Notes: a model not told the origin generated them from the sequence alone. A stretch of 64,000 nt of DNA from Candidatus Omnitrophota bacterium (GCA_020632495.1 JACKFL010000005.1:1-64000), one strand, 5' to 3'; positions 38,986 to 48,108 are shown, numbered from the stretch's first letter. Numbers and translations are program-made.

Positions 38986-39528
38986 TCATAGAAAATACTC
39001 TTCAAGGGCAGTTCCGTACCCGTTCTCCGCCAAGTCGTACACATCGTCGTAATCATCGTCAAGGGAGGCAAGGTACGTTTCGACCGTTAGTTCATCCGTG
39101 GACGACGGGCCTTCCTGCGCTGCCAACTGCTGTTGAATCACCGGCGGCTGGGCGATCTGCTCCGGAGTCCCGGCCGATTTAGTGAAGAGTGTCGACAGCA
39201 TAAAGACGAAAACTACCCCCGCCAATATCAACAACGCGGGGCGCAAGGATCTCAGATTATCCAAGAATCGGATGAATGCCGGCCCTGCTGGTTCAGGTTC
39301 CTCTTCCGGAACGATGGCCGTCCGGATATTCTGCCAAACGACCGGCGGAACCTCGGGCCTTTCCAAATCGGCAAACGGCGCCACCAATTCTTTCTCGACG
39401 GCTTGGGCAAACTCATGACAGCTTGCACAGGTCTTCAAATGCTCTACCAACCGGACCTTTTCAGCCGTTTCAAGCTGTCCATCCACGTAGTCCGTCAACA
39501 CGAGCTCTTTTACCTTCTCACACTTCAT
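38986..39528 (-). CDS. Anti-sigma factor with zinc finger (zf-HC2/ZAS) and one membrane helix
   Basis: The 180-aa protein has an N-terminal zinc-binding anti-sigma domain (MKCEKVKELVLTDYVDGQLE, then HLKTCASCHEF with the His-x3-Cys-x2-Cys motif) and one membrane helix (about 96-114, ALLILAGVVFVFMLSTLF). The C-terminal periplasmic part is acidic, with many Asp and Tyr. It binds the cognate ECF sigma factor at the membrane until an envelope signal releases it, probably through proteolysis. It overlaps the sigma gene by 11 nt. Confidence 0.92.
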   Translation of the reverse strand: MKCEKVKELVLTDYVDGQLETAEKVRLVEHLKTCASCHEFAQAVEKELVAPFADLERPEVPPVVWQNIRTAIVPEEEPEPAGPAFIRFLDNLRSLRPALLILAGVVFVFMLSTLFTKSAGTPEQIAQPPVIQQQLAAQEGPSSTDELTVETYLASLDDDYDDVYDLAENGYGTALEEYFL

Positions 39529-40078
39529 TGGGAATCACCTCATTTCGAATTTGCAGTAGTTTCTCACGCGCTCGTTTCAACCGGCTGCGGACGGTATTGA
39601 TCGGGATTTTTAAAGCCGCAGCTATCTCTTCATAACTCAGCCCTTCGATATTCCGCAGAACAATGCAGGTTCGTTGATCCGTATTCAAGTATCCTAACAA
39701 ACGGTCGATCAGGGCAGCCTGTTCTTCACGCTGGATCTTCTCCGGCAAGCTGTCGGCCGGCTGTCCGTAATCATATTGATCATCAAAGCTGACACTTTTG
39801 TCCCGCATTTTACTTCCCTTTTTCAAGGTGTTGATGGAGGTATTAACGGTAATCCGGTACACCCAAGTCTTAAATGAGGACTCAAACCGGAACTTGTCAA
39901 ATTTGTCATACACCGTGATAAACACATCTTGGGTCACATCCTGAGCTATCTCGTTATTGCGGCACATGCGCAGGGCCACATTATACACAAATCGGCTGTA
40001 GGCCTTATAGACCTCTTCAAAGGCATTCACATCTCCGGCCGCGGCCCGTTCCAATATTTCGCGTTCTATTTCCTGCAT
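39518..40078 (-). CDS. ECF sigma factor, RpoE-like
   Basis: The 186-aa protein has sigma region 2 (about 20-85, FVYNVALRMCRNNEIAQDVT and DVFITVYDKFDKFRFESSFK) and region 4 (about 130-175, YLNTDQRTCIVLRNIEGLSY then EEIAAALKIPINTVRSRLKR), as in group-4 sigma factors. The promoter boxes in front of the operon match the -35/-10 pair recognised by RpoE-type sigmas, which argues for autoregulation. Sits between a Tyr-rich secreted protein gene and its anti-sigma factor. Confidence 0.95.
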   Translation of the reverse strand: MQEIEREILERAAAGDVNAFEEVYKAYSRFVYNVALRMCRNNEIAQDVTQDVFITVYDKFDKFRFESSFKTWVYRITVNTSINTLKKGSKMRDKSVSFDDQYDYGQPADSLPEKIQREEQAALIDRLLGYLNTDQRTCIVLRNIEGLSYEEIAAALKIPINTVRSRLKRAREKLLQIRNEVIPNEV

Positions 40079-40128
40079 AAGCTGTCTAAGAGCAAGCTGT
40101 CGCTGCTAATTCCCCCGAAGAAGATTCT

Positions 40129-40740
40129 TTAATCCGCATACATTTCCCGCAATTGTGCCACTTTCGGGAATTCAGGATAGAACTCCCCTTGCGGACCCAC
40201 ATAACCTTCATCTTCCTTGGTTAAACGGACCGTGACTAGTTTGCCGTCCTTACCACGGACATGGACAACAAATTCTTTCTGGTTACTCTCGTATACGGTG
40301 TCCTCATAATAGTGAGTGATTTCATCCTGAGGAGGCTCTCGATAGGTATGCGGATTATCCACGACAATGTAGTAAGTGCCGCAGTCGCTTTTCCGGTAAT
40401 AATTACCGCCATAAGTGTAATACTTGTAACCGTCGATCCATACGAATTTGGCTGTACGCGGCAAATCATAAACACGCCGATACGAAGTCGAATAATAGGG
40501 ATAGTTGCGGTAGGCATAAGGACGGGCGTAGCGGGGAAATCCGTTTCCTCTATTCCGATAATAACCCGAATACCTGGGTCGCTTATCAGCATACCGTCCA
40601 CGATGCTTGTGCCCGTAATAGGCCCAATCCCCCCCTGATGAGTAGGAAATGGAAAAGCTGGCTTCCGCGGGGGCCGGAGCAAATCCGACGCCGATGGCGG
40701 CCGGAATGATCAAAGCGGTAATGATACGGGTCAGTCTCAT
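40129..40740 (-). CDS. Secreted Tyr/Gly-rich protein, DUF6515-like
   Basis: The 203-aa protein has a signal peptide (about 1-27) and a Tyr/Arg/Gly-rich N-terminal half (RYSGYYRNRGNGFPRYARPY). The C-terminal half has WIDGYKYYTYGGNYYRKSDC and GTYYIVVDNP, a pattern I associate with the small DUF6515-like periplasmic family. It is the first gene of the ECF operon and starts behind AAAGGAG. An envelope or surface role under stress is likely; the biochemical role is unknown. Confidence 0.75.
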   Translation of the reverse strand: MRLTRIITALIIPAAIGVGFAPAPAEASFSISYSSGGDWAYYGHKHRGRYADKRPRYSGYYRNRGNGFPRYARPYAYRNYPYYSTSYRRVYDLPRTAKFVWIDGYKYYTYGGNYYRKSDCGTYYIVVDNPHTYREPPQDEITHYYEDTVYESNQKEFVVHVRGKDGKLVTVRLTKEDEGYVGPQGEFYPEFPKVAQLREMYAD

Positions 40741-40770
40741 GATGATCTCCTTTGTTAATCGATTCGCCCG

Positions 40771-40799
40771 TTAGACAAAGGAGTTAGCCCAAAAGTTCC
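40771..40799 (-). promoter_or_regulatory. ECF-type promoter GGAACTT-N16-GTCTAA of the stress operon
   Basis: GGAACTT (40793-40799), a 16-nt spacer and GTCTAA (40771-40776) on the minus strand precede the Tyr-rich gene by about 30 nt. It is the same sequence pair as at 38957-38984. Confidence 0.88.
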
Positions 40800-40855
40800 G
40801 TTAAGTCCGAATCAGGATAATTCTCTAATTCATTATGTATTAGTGACTTGCGAAC

Positions 40856-42250
40856 CTAAAGCCGTGAAGAACGCAAAACGAACATTTTTTCCTCCGTCAT
40901 CTCCCGCATGGTCGGGAGAATGCCGCCGATCCCGAGGCCCGACTGCTTGCGCCCCCCGAACGGCATCCAGTCCACCCGGAAGGCCGTATGATCGTTGATC
41001 AGGACTACCAGCGCCTCCAGACGGTTGACCACGTCGAACGCCGTATCGATATTCTTGGTAAATACGGCTGCCTGGAAGGAAAACGGTACGTCATTGGCGC
41101 GACGGATGGCTTCGTCCAGTTCGGTGTAGCTATACAGACAGATCACCGGTCCGAAAATCTCTTCCCGGGATACCTTCGCATCCGCCGGCGGGTCCAAAAG
41201 GACGGTCGGTGCATAACAACTGCCGGACAGCTTTTTACCGCCAGTCAACACCTTCGCTCCGCCGTCTACCGCTTCCCGGACCCATTGATCCACCCGGTCG
41301 ACTTCGGCCTCACGGATCAACGGTCCGATATCCGTCTTTTCGTCCGTGGGATCTCCGACCACAAACCGTTCCGACAGTCTGAGCAGACCATCGCTTACTG
41401 ATTCCAGAATTTTCCGGTGAACAAAAACGCGTTGGACACTGACGCACACCTGACCGGCATGATACATCCCTCCCTTGGCCAGCAGTGGAAGCATATCCTC
41501 GATGTCGGCATCAGGCTCGACAATTACCGGCGCGGCGCCGCCGTGTTCCAGCGCGCAGCGCGCCCCCGGATGCAATTTCGACCGTAACATCCAGCCGACC
41601 CGGCCTGATCCGATAAAGCTCATAAACGCGACCCGGGCGTCCGTCGCCAACTTCTCCGCGAGTGGAATCGGACACAGCGTCAGCTGCGCCCATTCCCGGG
41701 GCAGCCCCGCTTCGTACAGACATTCAAGCAGATTGATACACGAAATCGGCGTGGCACCCGCCGGCTTGACAATGACCGGCGCTCCGACGGCCACCGCCGG
41801 AATAACCTGGTGAACGATCAGATTAAACGGGTGATTGAACGCGCTGATAGCGACCACCACCCCGATCGGTTCGCGAAAAGTAAAAGCCATCCGGTTTTGG
41901 GATGCGGCGTTGAGTTTCATGGGAATCTGCTCACCGGTCAACTGGCCGATACTGCGCGCTGCTTCGCGGATACCGTTGACGGCCCGCACCAGCTCGACCC
42001 GCGAATCCACCAGGGGCTTCCCGCCTTCCCGGGCCGCCTCGAGGGCGAATTGCTCGCTGCGCTCCTGCACGATATCGGCGCACCGTTCCAGAATGGCCAT
42101 CCGGTCCGGTATCGGCAACGCCTTCCGCCTGTCCGCCGCCAGCTGCGCAGCCGTTTTCAGCTTCCCTTCGATCTCCGCCCAATCATCCAAGGGAAATTCC
42201 TTTATCACCTCCTGATCATAGGGGGCTTTGACAACAAGTCTTTCGGCCAT
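40856..42250 (-). CDS. NAD(P)-dependent aldehyde dehydrogenase
   Basis: The 464-aa protein matches the aldehyde dehydrogenase superfamily: IGVVVAISAFNHPFNL, the cofactor-binding VIVKPAGATPISC, the catalytic Glu region LEHGGAAPVIVEPDAD and the catalytic Cys in HAGQVCVSVQRVFVHR, and EEIFGPVICLY near the C-terminus. The substrate cannot be read; the family includes lactaldehyde, succinate-semialdehyde and glyceraldehyde-phosphate enzymes. It follows the acetolactate synthase gene by 15 nt, so the two probably work in one pathway. Confidence 0.92.
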   Translation of the reverse strand: MAERLVVKAPYDQEVIKEFPLDDWAEIEGKLKTAAQLAADRRKALPIPDRMAILERCADIVQERSEQFALEAAREGGKPLVDSRVELVRAVNGIREAARSIGQLTGEQIPMKLNAASQNRMAFTFREPIGVVVAISAFNHPFNLIVHQVIPAVAVGAPVIVKPAGATPISCINLLECLYEAGLPREWAQLTLCPIPLAEKLATDARVAFMSFIGSGRVGWMLRSKLHPGARCALEHGGAAPVIVEPDADIEDMLPLLAKGGMYHAGQVCVSVQRVFVHRKILESVSDGLLRLSERFVVGDPTDEKTDIGPLIREAEVDRVDQWVREAVDGGAKVLTGGKKLSGSCYAPTVLLDPPADAKVSREEIFGPVICLYSYTELDEAIRRANDVPFSFQAAVFTKNIDTAFDVVNRLEALVVLINDHTAFRVDWMPFGGRKQSGLGIGGILPTMREMTEEKMFVLRSSRL

Positions 42251-42265
42251 CGCTCACCGCCTTCC

Positions 42266-43909
42266 TTATAACTGGCACGTTTTCTCGAGCAACTCTTTGA
42301 TGAGCACCCGTTCGTTCTCCGAATAGTCCACCGGGATGTCGATCAAGTCGACGCCGGGGGTATCCATACATTTTTTAAGCAACCCGGTAAAGTCCTCGGT
42401 CTTTTCCAAGCGGTGCCCGCGGGCGCCGTAACTTTGCGCATACTTGACAAAATCCGGATTGCCGAAATCCAACCCGAAGCTGTCGAAGCGCATCGCGGAT
42501 TGTTTCCACTTGATCATTCCGTAGGCGTCATCACGCAGAATCAGGACATTGATATTGAGATTAAGCCGAACCGCGGTCTCCATTTCCTGGGAATTCATCA
42601 TGAACCCGCCGTCCCCGCATATGGCCAGGACACTCCGCTGGGGAAACACGATGCTGGCGGCCATTGCCGACGGCAGCCCCGCCCCCATCGACGCCAGGGC
42701 GTTGTCGAGCAACACCGTGTTCGGCTTGTACGCCGGATAATTGCGGGCGAACCATATTTTGTAAATACCGTTGTCGAGTGCAATGATTCCGTCTTCGGGC
42801 ATCACTTCACGGATATCCGCCACCAAGCGCTGCGGTATAATCGGATACCGGGGATCATCGAAAGACCCCTTAATGTGTTGTTCCGCCGCCTTGCGCATGC
42901 GCATGATCGCGCCGAAATCCCAGTGCTCCTGTTTCGTCAACCCCTTGCCGATTTGAGAAATACTGCTGGCAATATCGCCGACGACCTCGACCTGCGGGAA
43001 ATAAACGGGATCGACTGAGGCGGTCAAGAAGTTAACGTGGATCACCTTGCGGTTGTCTTCGGCATGCATAAAAAATGGAGGTTTTTCGACGACATCGTGC
43101 CCGACATTGATGATAAGATCGGCGCGGTCAATCATGCAGTGGACGTAATCGTTATCCGACAGCGCGGCATTGCCGAGATAGAGCGGTGACCGTTCGTCGA
43201 TAACCCCTTTTCCCATCTGTGTCGACACAAACGGAATACCGAATTCTTCGACAAATTTGGTCAGCACCCGGGAAGTCAATTTACGGTTGGCGCCGGCCCC
43301 GATTAACACGATCGGTGAACGGGCCTGCTCGATCAGCTCAACGGCATGACGGATAACTTTTTTCTCCGGGACCGGCCGGCGGACGATACTTTCGGAAAAT
43401 AACGTGGCACTGGTCTGCTCCATCGCAATGTCCTCCGGCAATTCCAAATGGACGGCGCCGGGGCGCTCCTCCTCGGCCAGACGAAAGGCCTCGCGGACGC
43501 GGGAAGGAATATTGTTCCCATCGACGATCTGTTTGGTAAACTTGGTCAACGGGCCCATCATGTCCACCACGTCCACGATTTGAAACTGACCTTGCTTGGA
43601 AGTCTTGATCGGCTTCTGTCCGGTGATCATCAGCATAGGCATCGCGCCCAATTGCGCATAAGCCGCGGCGGTCACGAGATTGGTGGCGCCGGGGCCCAAG
43701 GTCGACAGACAAACGCCGGCCTTGCCGGTCAGACGCCCGTAGGTGGCCGCCATAAACCCTGCCGCCTGCTCGTGGCGGGTAATGACCAGTTTGATACGTG
43801 ATTTCCGGATGGCCTCAAGCAAATCCAGATTCTCTTCACCTGGGATTCCGAATATATATTCAACACCCTCCTTTTCCAGGGCTCTGACAAACAAATCCGC
43901 TGCTTTCAT
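42266..43909 (-). CDS. Acetolactate synthase large-subunit-like ThDP enzyme
   Basis: The 547-aa protein has the ThDP enzyme layout with the catalytic Glu in ITRHEQAAGFMAATYGR, STLGPGATNL, the central FAD/nucleotide-like domain with VLIGAGANRKL, and the ThDP motif in GDGGFMMNSQEMETAVRLN. It resembles single-subunit acetolactate synthases of the AlsS/BudB kind that condense two pyruvates and are not feedback-regulated; no small regulatory subunit (IlvN) is nearby. Other ThDP enzymes of this group cannot be ruled out. It lies between a histidine kinase and an aldehyde dehydrogenase gene. Confidence 0.85.
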   Translation of the reverse strand: MKAADLFVRALEKEGVEYIFGIPGEENLDLLEAIRKSRIKLVITRHEQAAGFMAATYGRLTGKAGVCLSTLGPGATNLVTAAAYAQLGAMPMLMITGQKPIKTSKQGQFQIVDVVDMMGPLTKFTKQIVDGNNIPSRVREAFRLAEEERPGAVHLELPEDIAMEQTSATLFSESIVRRPVPEKKVIRHAVELIEQARSPIVLIGAGANRKLTSRVLTKFVEEFGIPFVSTQMGKGVIDERSPLYLGNAALSDNDYVHCMIDRADLIINVGHDVVEKPPFFMHAEDNRKVIHVNFLTASVDPVYFPQVEVVGDIASSISQIGKGLTKQEHWDFGAIMRMRKAAEQHIKGSFDDPRYPIIPQRLVADIREVMPEDGIIALDNGIYKIWFARNYPAYKPNTVLLDNALASMGAGLPSAMAASIVFPQRSVLAICGDGGFMMNSQEMETAVRLNLNINVLILRDDAYGMIKWKQSAMRFDSFGLDFGNPDFVKYAQSYGARGHRLEKTEDFTGLLKKCMDTPGVDLIDIPVDYSENERVLIKELLEKTCQL

Positions 43910-43940
43910 ACGACATTCTCCTTTTAGTTATTCACAGCTG

Positions 43941-45575
43941 CTAATGACTTTCGTTGACCAAATGCTTGGAAACGGTGAAGTGAAACGCGGTATACTTCTC
44001 CACTTCCGAATTGATCCATATTCTTCCCTTATGTTCTTCAACGATTCCCTTAACGATGCTGAGACCCGCACCGGTTCCTTCATATTCCTTGGCGCTTTCC
44101 AACCGTTTAAAGATCCCGAAGACTTTATCCTGGTCCTCCGGAGCGATCCCGATTCCGTTGTCTTTGACCCAGAATTCGTAATCCTCCTTGTTCTCATGAA
44201 AGCCGATATCGAGCACCGGCGGACGGTCGACTTTGGAGGAAAATTTTAACGCGTTGCTGATCAAATTATGGAAAACTTCGCCGATCTTGATCCGGTCGCA
44301 GAAAACGGTCGGCATACTGTCCTGTATATTGACCTCGACGTTCTTCTCCGCGATCCGGTACTCCAGACGGGCGATAATGGAATCGATGAGATTGTCCATA
44401 TCCGTTTCCTCATAGGGATTCCTCACCCGCGATATCTTGGTCAATTCCAGCAAGTCGATAATCATGTTGTTCATCCGTTCGATGCCGTTTTTAATCCCGG
44501 TCAGGCAGCGTTGCCCGCGCTTGTCGAAGCTGTCGTGATACTGATTATCAAGAATAGTGGCATAACCGCTGATTCCGGTCAGCGGGGAACGGATGTCATG
44601 ACTCACTGTGCCGACGAAGTTGTCGAGCTCACGGTTGACCTTTTCCAGGTCCTGTTTCTGCTCTTCAACCAGTTTTAGATTGCTGGCCAAGGCCTGATTT
44701 TTCTTTTCCAGTTCCGTCTGAGCGGCCGACAACTGTTCGGTCATCGTATTGAAAGCCGTGGATACCTCGTTGATTTCAACATTCCCAGAGGTTGCGACCT
44801 TGACATCGAGCTGTCCGGAGCCGATCGCGTTGGCCGCGTTGACAAGGCGCTTCAACGGCCGGGAGATACTGACAATAAGATAGCCCGCCACGATGGCCCC
44901 GATCATGATGGTGAACATCAGTGTGTAGATCAGGATCTCGGCGGCCACGTTCTCGGCCTCCTCGGCCTTGCTGACCGAGTTGCGGGTGAACCCCTGGACC
45001 TGCGATAAGAGTTCCTTAATCGCCTTGGACAACCGCAATTCGTCCCGCCTCAAGGTCGACAAATCCTCAAAAGAAATCTGCAGCTTCTCCGATTTGACGC
45101 GCTCGATCATGTCGGCGACGGAATTGTCGTAACTGATGTGCGCCTTCTCGATAGCCTCGAGATTTTTTTGCACCTTCAACAATTCTGACCGCTTGCGCTC
45201 CGGAAAATCCTTTTGCAGCAAGTCGGAAATCAGATTACGCCCTTCGATAATCAACCGGCCGACTTTTTGGGAAAGATAGTCGAATCCGCGCTTGGTCACC
45301 TCGATATGATCAAAGAGATGGAGCTTGCGGGCCGGGGTGATGGTCTCAAAGGCAATCTCTTCCGCCACCCGTTGCAGACGCTCGAACAGAATGGCCTTTT
45401 CCAGTTGATGCTGCGCGACGGCGGTCACAATCTCCGTAATCGCCATGTCCCCTTCCGCCACCTGCCGAAATTCATTCCCGACCTTCTTTAACTGGCTCAA
45501 GCCGGTAAAGGTATTGACGATCATCCCGATGACCAGAAAGACGACCAGCAATGTTATCCGTTGCGATATTTTCAT
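43941..45575 (-). CDS. Sensor histidine kinase with helical periplasmic domain and HAMP
   Basis: The 544-aa protein has two membrane helices (about 7-25 and 216-238) with a helical periplasmic sensor domain between, then a HAMP domain (about 238-290), a coiled coil with EKKNQALASNLKLVEEQKQD, the HisKA phosphoacceptor in VSHDIRSPLTGISGY, and the ATPase domain with the N box FHNLISNALKF, WVKDNGIGIAPEDQ and GTGAGLSIVKGI. No response regulator is encoded nearby, so it is an orphan kinase here. It starts in an ATGA overlap with the DUF192 gene. Confidence 0.95.
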   Translation of the reverse strand: MKISQRITLLVVFLVIGMIVNTFTGLSQLKKVGNEFRQVAEGDMAITEIVTAVAQHQLEKAILFERLQRVAEEIAFETITPARKLHLFDHIEVTKRGFDYLSQKVGRLIIEGRNLISDLLQKDFPERKRSELLKVQKNLEAIEKAHISYDNSVADMIERVKSEKLQISFEDLSTLRRDELRLSKAIKELLSQVQGFTRNSVSKAEEAENVAAEILIYTLMFTIMIGAIVAGYLIVSISRPLKRLVNAANAIGSGQLDVKVATSGNVEINEVSTAFNTMTEQLSAAQTELEKKNQALASNLKLVEEQKQDLEKVNRELDNFVGTVSHDIRSPLTGISGYATILDNQYHDSFDKRGQRCLTGIKNGIERMNNMIIDLLELTKISRVRNPYEETDMDNLIDSIIARLEYRIAEKNVEVNIQDSMPTVFCDRIKIGEVFHNLISNALKFSSKVDRPPVLDIGFHENKEDYEFWVKDNGIGIAPEDQDKVFGIFKRLESAKEYEGTGAGLSIVKGIVEEHKGRIWINSEVEKYTAFHFTVSKHLVNESH

Positions 45576-46024
45576 GGTGTAGACAATGATTTCAGACGGA
45601 ATTCGGCCAGGTCTCCGACGGCAATACCCAGTTGCGCGGTCGTACCCGCGTTAACTTCCAGGACATACAAGGCGCTGCCGGAGGGCCGGTAGCTCGGGCA
45701 GGGTTCCTCCTGACAAGGCGGGACATCCTGTTCAATATGGACAATCCGCCGGGAATAATCCATCCAGATAATATCCAGCGAAATCAAACAGTTCTTCATC
45801 CAGAACGAATACGGCCGCTCGGCACCGAAGATAAAAAGCATTCCGGCGTCCTCCGGCAGTGCAGCCCGGTGCATCAGCCCCTGCGTCCGCTTGGCCTCGG
45901 TCGTTGCCAGCTCCACCTGAAAGCATGTCCCGTCAAAGCACACCCGGTCACCGGCAGGCGATCCGGCGCAAGCCGTCATGACCAGGACGGCGAGAATAAT
46001 TATTATTTTTCTAGTAGTCGTCAT
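45572..46024 (-). CDS. DUF192 family lipoprotein
   Basis: The 150-aa protein has a lipoprotein signal peptide with the lipobox around VMTAC at residues 15-19 and a DUF192 domain (about 30-145) with ELATTEAKRTQGLMHRAALP, MLFIFGAERPYSFWMKNCLI, DIIWMD and LEVNAGTTAQLGI. DUF192 is a small beta-rich domain of unknown function found in the envelope of many bacteria. It overlaps both the upstream maf-M48 gene (14 nt) and the kinase gene (4 nt). Confidence 0.92.
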   Translation of the reverse strand: MTTTRKIIIILAVLVMTACAGSPAGDRVCFDGTCFQVELATTEAKRTQGLMHRAALPEDAGMLFIFGAERPYSFWMKNCLISLDIIWMDYSRRIVHIEQDVPPCQEEPCPSYRPSGSALYVLEVNAGTTAQLGIAVGDLAEFRLKSLSTP

Positions 46025-47345
46025 GGACCCTGTCGATAAGTCTGATGTAATCCCGGAAATCCATCTGTCCCTTGATCAGCCGGCTGATGTTGGCGATACG
46101 TTCGGGGATGTGCGGGTGAGTCCGCCAGTAGGAAAAGCGCCGGATTTCCTTGTCCGTTTCTTCTCCCATGGTCTCCAGAAAACCGATCATTTCCTGGGGA
46201 TCGTAACCGGCCTTTTTCATATATTTGATACCAAGTTCGTCGGCCTCTAATTCATGGTCTTGAGAATATTCCATGAACAAAGAGGTCGTGGCGAGATTGA
46301 CCCCGCCGGCCACATTGCCGTTGGCTTCCAGCGCGGCGATTTGCAGCAACAGGGCGCCGTAAGAGGCCTGCATCCGCTTCAGCCCGTGCTTGGCCGTGAT
46401 ATGCCCGATTTCGTGAGCGATTACGCCCGCGACTTGATCATCGGAAGTGGCGTAATCCAAGACTCCCTTAAAAAGGAAGATAAACCCGCCGGGCAGCGCG
46501 GTGGCATTAATATCTTCGCGGTCGATGATACCGATGGAATAAACAATGTCCTTCCGGTCACATACGGCGACCAACTTGTCCAGGATTTCCTGGACCCGCT
46601 GGTTCTCTTCGACACCCTCGACCATATCGAAGTTTTTCTCGATCTGAGCCGCCACCCGCTGTCCGATATTGACTTCCTTATCGGTGGAATGCAGATAGTA
46701 TTCCTGCTTCCGGGTAGCCACATTGTATTCGGTGCTGCAGCCGCCGAGCGAGAACAGCATCATCAGTCCGATCAGTGTGATACCGGCGTTCTTGAGCATC
46801 ACGCGCAGCCGGGCCATCGGCAGTCCGATCACATTGGTGTAGCACCCTTCGATACGATGAATGAACAAGCTGCCCAAACCTTCGATATCAAACCCGCCGG
46901 CCTTGTCCAGCGGCGGGACACGCTGATGATACCGGTCAATTTCCGCATCGGTGAGCGGGTCCATGTAGACCTTGGTCTTCTCGACCTCACACTGTTCCGT
47001 GCCGGTCTCAACGTCAATCACCGCAACTCCGGTGTACACCCACTGCGGCGCCGCCATCAGCTCCTGCAATTTCTCCTTGGCCTCCTGCAGGTCTTTGGGC
47101 TTGAGCACCAGACGGTCGTCTCCGAGATACACCACCGTGTCGGCGCCGATCACCACGCCGCTGTCGATTCGGGCCGCAATATCCCGCGCTTTAATGAGGG
47201 CGTTGTGTTTAACCAAATCATCGCAGGTCGTGGTGATGGCATCGGCTTCGGGAGCGGCACTGGGCCGCACTTCAAAGGAAATGCCCGTCATTTGCATGAG
47301 ATTCTTACGTTGGGCCGAGCCGGATGCGAGGATGACTTTCTTCAT
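46011..47345 (-). CDS. Maf nucleotide pyrophosphatase fused in frame to an M48 metalloprotease lipoprotein
   Basis: Residues 1-182 form a complete Maf domain: KKVILASGSAQRKNLMQMTG, VVIGADTVVYLGD, the DKAGGFDIEGLGSLFI region and NVIGLPMARLRVML, where Maf proteins normally end. Directly after comes MLKNAGITLIGLMMLFSLGG followed by a Cys, a typical lipoprotein signal, and then an M48 domain with HEIGHITAKH and the third zinc ligand in DHELEADELGIKYM. Maf hydrolyses non-canonical dNTPs in the cytosol while M48 lipoproteins act in the periplasm, so one chain is topologically odd. Alternatively an internal start at 46799 makes the protease separately; it lacks a strong ribosome site. The reading frame is continuous. 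Confidence 0.88.
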   Translation of the reverse strand: MKKVILASGSAQRKNLMQMTGISFEVRPSAAPEADAITTTCDDLVKHNALIKARDIAARIDSGVVIGADTVVYLGDDRLVLKPKDLQEAKEKLQELMAAPQWVYTGVAVIDVETGTEQCEVEKTKVYMDPLTDAEIDRYHQRVPPLDKAGGFDIEGLGSLFIHRIEGCYTNVIGLPMARLRVMLKNAGITLIGLMMLFSLGGCSTEYNVATRKQEYYLHSTDKEVNIGQRVAAQIEKNFDMVEGVEENQRVQEILDKLVAVCDRKDIVYSIGIIDREDINATALPGGFIFLFKGVLDYATSDDQVAGVIAHEIGHITAKHGLKRMQASYGALLLQIAALEANGNVAGGVNLATTSLFMEYSQDHELEADELGIKYMKKAGYDPQEMIGFLETMGEETDKEIRRFSYWRTHPHIPERIANISRLIKGQMDFRDYIRLIDRVHDDY

Positions 47346-47365
47346 CGGGGCAGAGATCTCCGGGA

Positions 47366-47932
47366 TCAGGGTTTATGAATTTCCGAGGCGCGGAAAATCG
47401 CCGCCAGCGTTGAGCCTTTCGCTGCCACGGCCTCGGCGGCACCCTCCTCACGGTCAACAACGCAAACGCATTTGACCACCTCGACATCCATGGCCTGCAG
47501 AACGTCCAGAGAATGCAGGAAGGCCTTGCCCGTGGTGGCCACGTCGTCAATGACGACCACCCGGTCGCCGGCCGACAACACGGGGCCTTCAATCTGTTTA
47601 CCCATGCCGTGCGCCTTGGCTTCTTTACGGATAATGAAGTTCGGCACGGGACGTTGCTGTTGCAGGCTGACCACTCCGATCGCTCCGATCAACGGATCGG
47701 CCCCGAGGGTCGGTCCGCCTATGGCATCCAGCCGTTCGTCACCGATAATGTCCAGCATCTGGCGGGCGCAGAGATACGCGCCCAGCGGTTGCAGGGTAAT
47801 CAGCCGGGCATCGATGTAATAGTCGCTCTCCTTGCCGCTGGACAGAATGATTTTCTTGCGGAAGTAGGCTTCGTTAGTAATAAGATCGAGGAGTTGTTGT
47901 CGCTCCTCTGCGAGGGTCGCATCTTGCGTCAT
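47366..47932 (-). CDS. pyrE: Orotate phosphoribosyltransferase
   Basis: The 188-aa protein has the type I PRTase motifs: KKIILSSGKESDYYIDARLI, GGPTLGADPLIGAI, FIIRKEAKAHGMGKQIEG and the PRPP loop RVVVIDDVATTGKAFLHSLD. It joins orotate and PRPP in UMP synthesis. Start MTQDATLAEE at 47932 with an AAAGGAC site; an upstream start at 48001 is not supported. It heads a tight run of six genes that share no obvious pathway. A GACCATG/CATGGTC hairpin lies in its leader. Confidence 0.95.
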   Translation of the reverse strand: MTQDATLAEERQQLLDLITNEAYFRKKIILSSGKESDYYIDARLITLQPLGAYLCARQMLDIIGDERLDAIGGPTLGADPLIGAIGVVSLQQQRPVPNFIIRKEAKAHGMGKQIEGPVLSAGDRVVVIDDVATTGKAFLHSLDVLQAMDVEVVKCVCVVDREEGAAEAVAAKGSTLAAIFRASEIHKP

Positions 47933-48053
47933 CACAGGTGACCGTCCTTTCTGGGATTGATTTCCGGACAGAAGTGGCCCCGTCATGCAGGTGGCATCCA
48001 CAGGTCGGGCAGGATCGATGCCGGTCCGGGTTGCGGTGAAGGTTCAACGGTGC

Positions 48054-48077
48054 GACCATGTCCCGGAGGCCATGGTC
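48054..48077. repeat. Hairpin GACCATG-N10-CATGGTC upstream of pyrE
   Basis: A perfect 7-bp stem with a 10-nt loop lies between the secreted hypothetical gene and pyrE. It lacks a T-run on the minus strand, so it may be a leader structure for pyrE rather than a terminator. The 47933-48108 gap otherwise holds no gene. Confidence 0.45.
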
Positions 48078-48108
48078 TATTAATACATCCTGATTACTTT
48101 GGTGCGGG

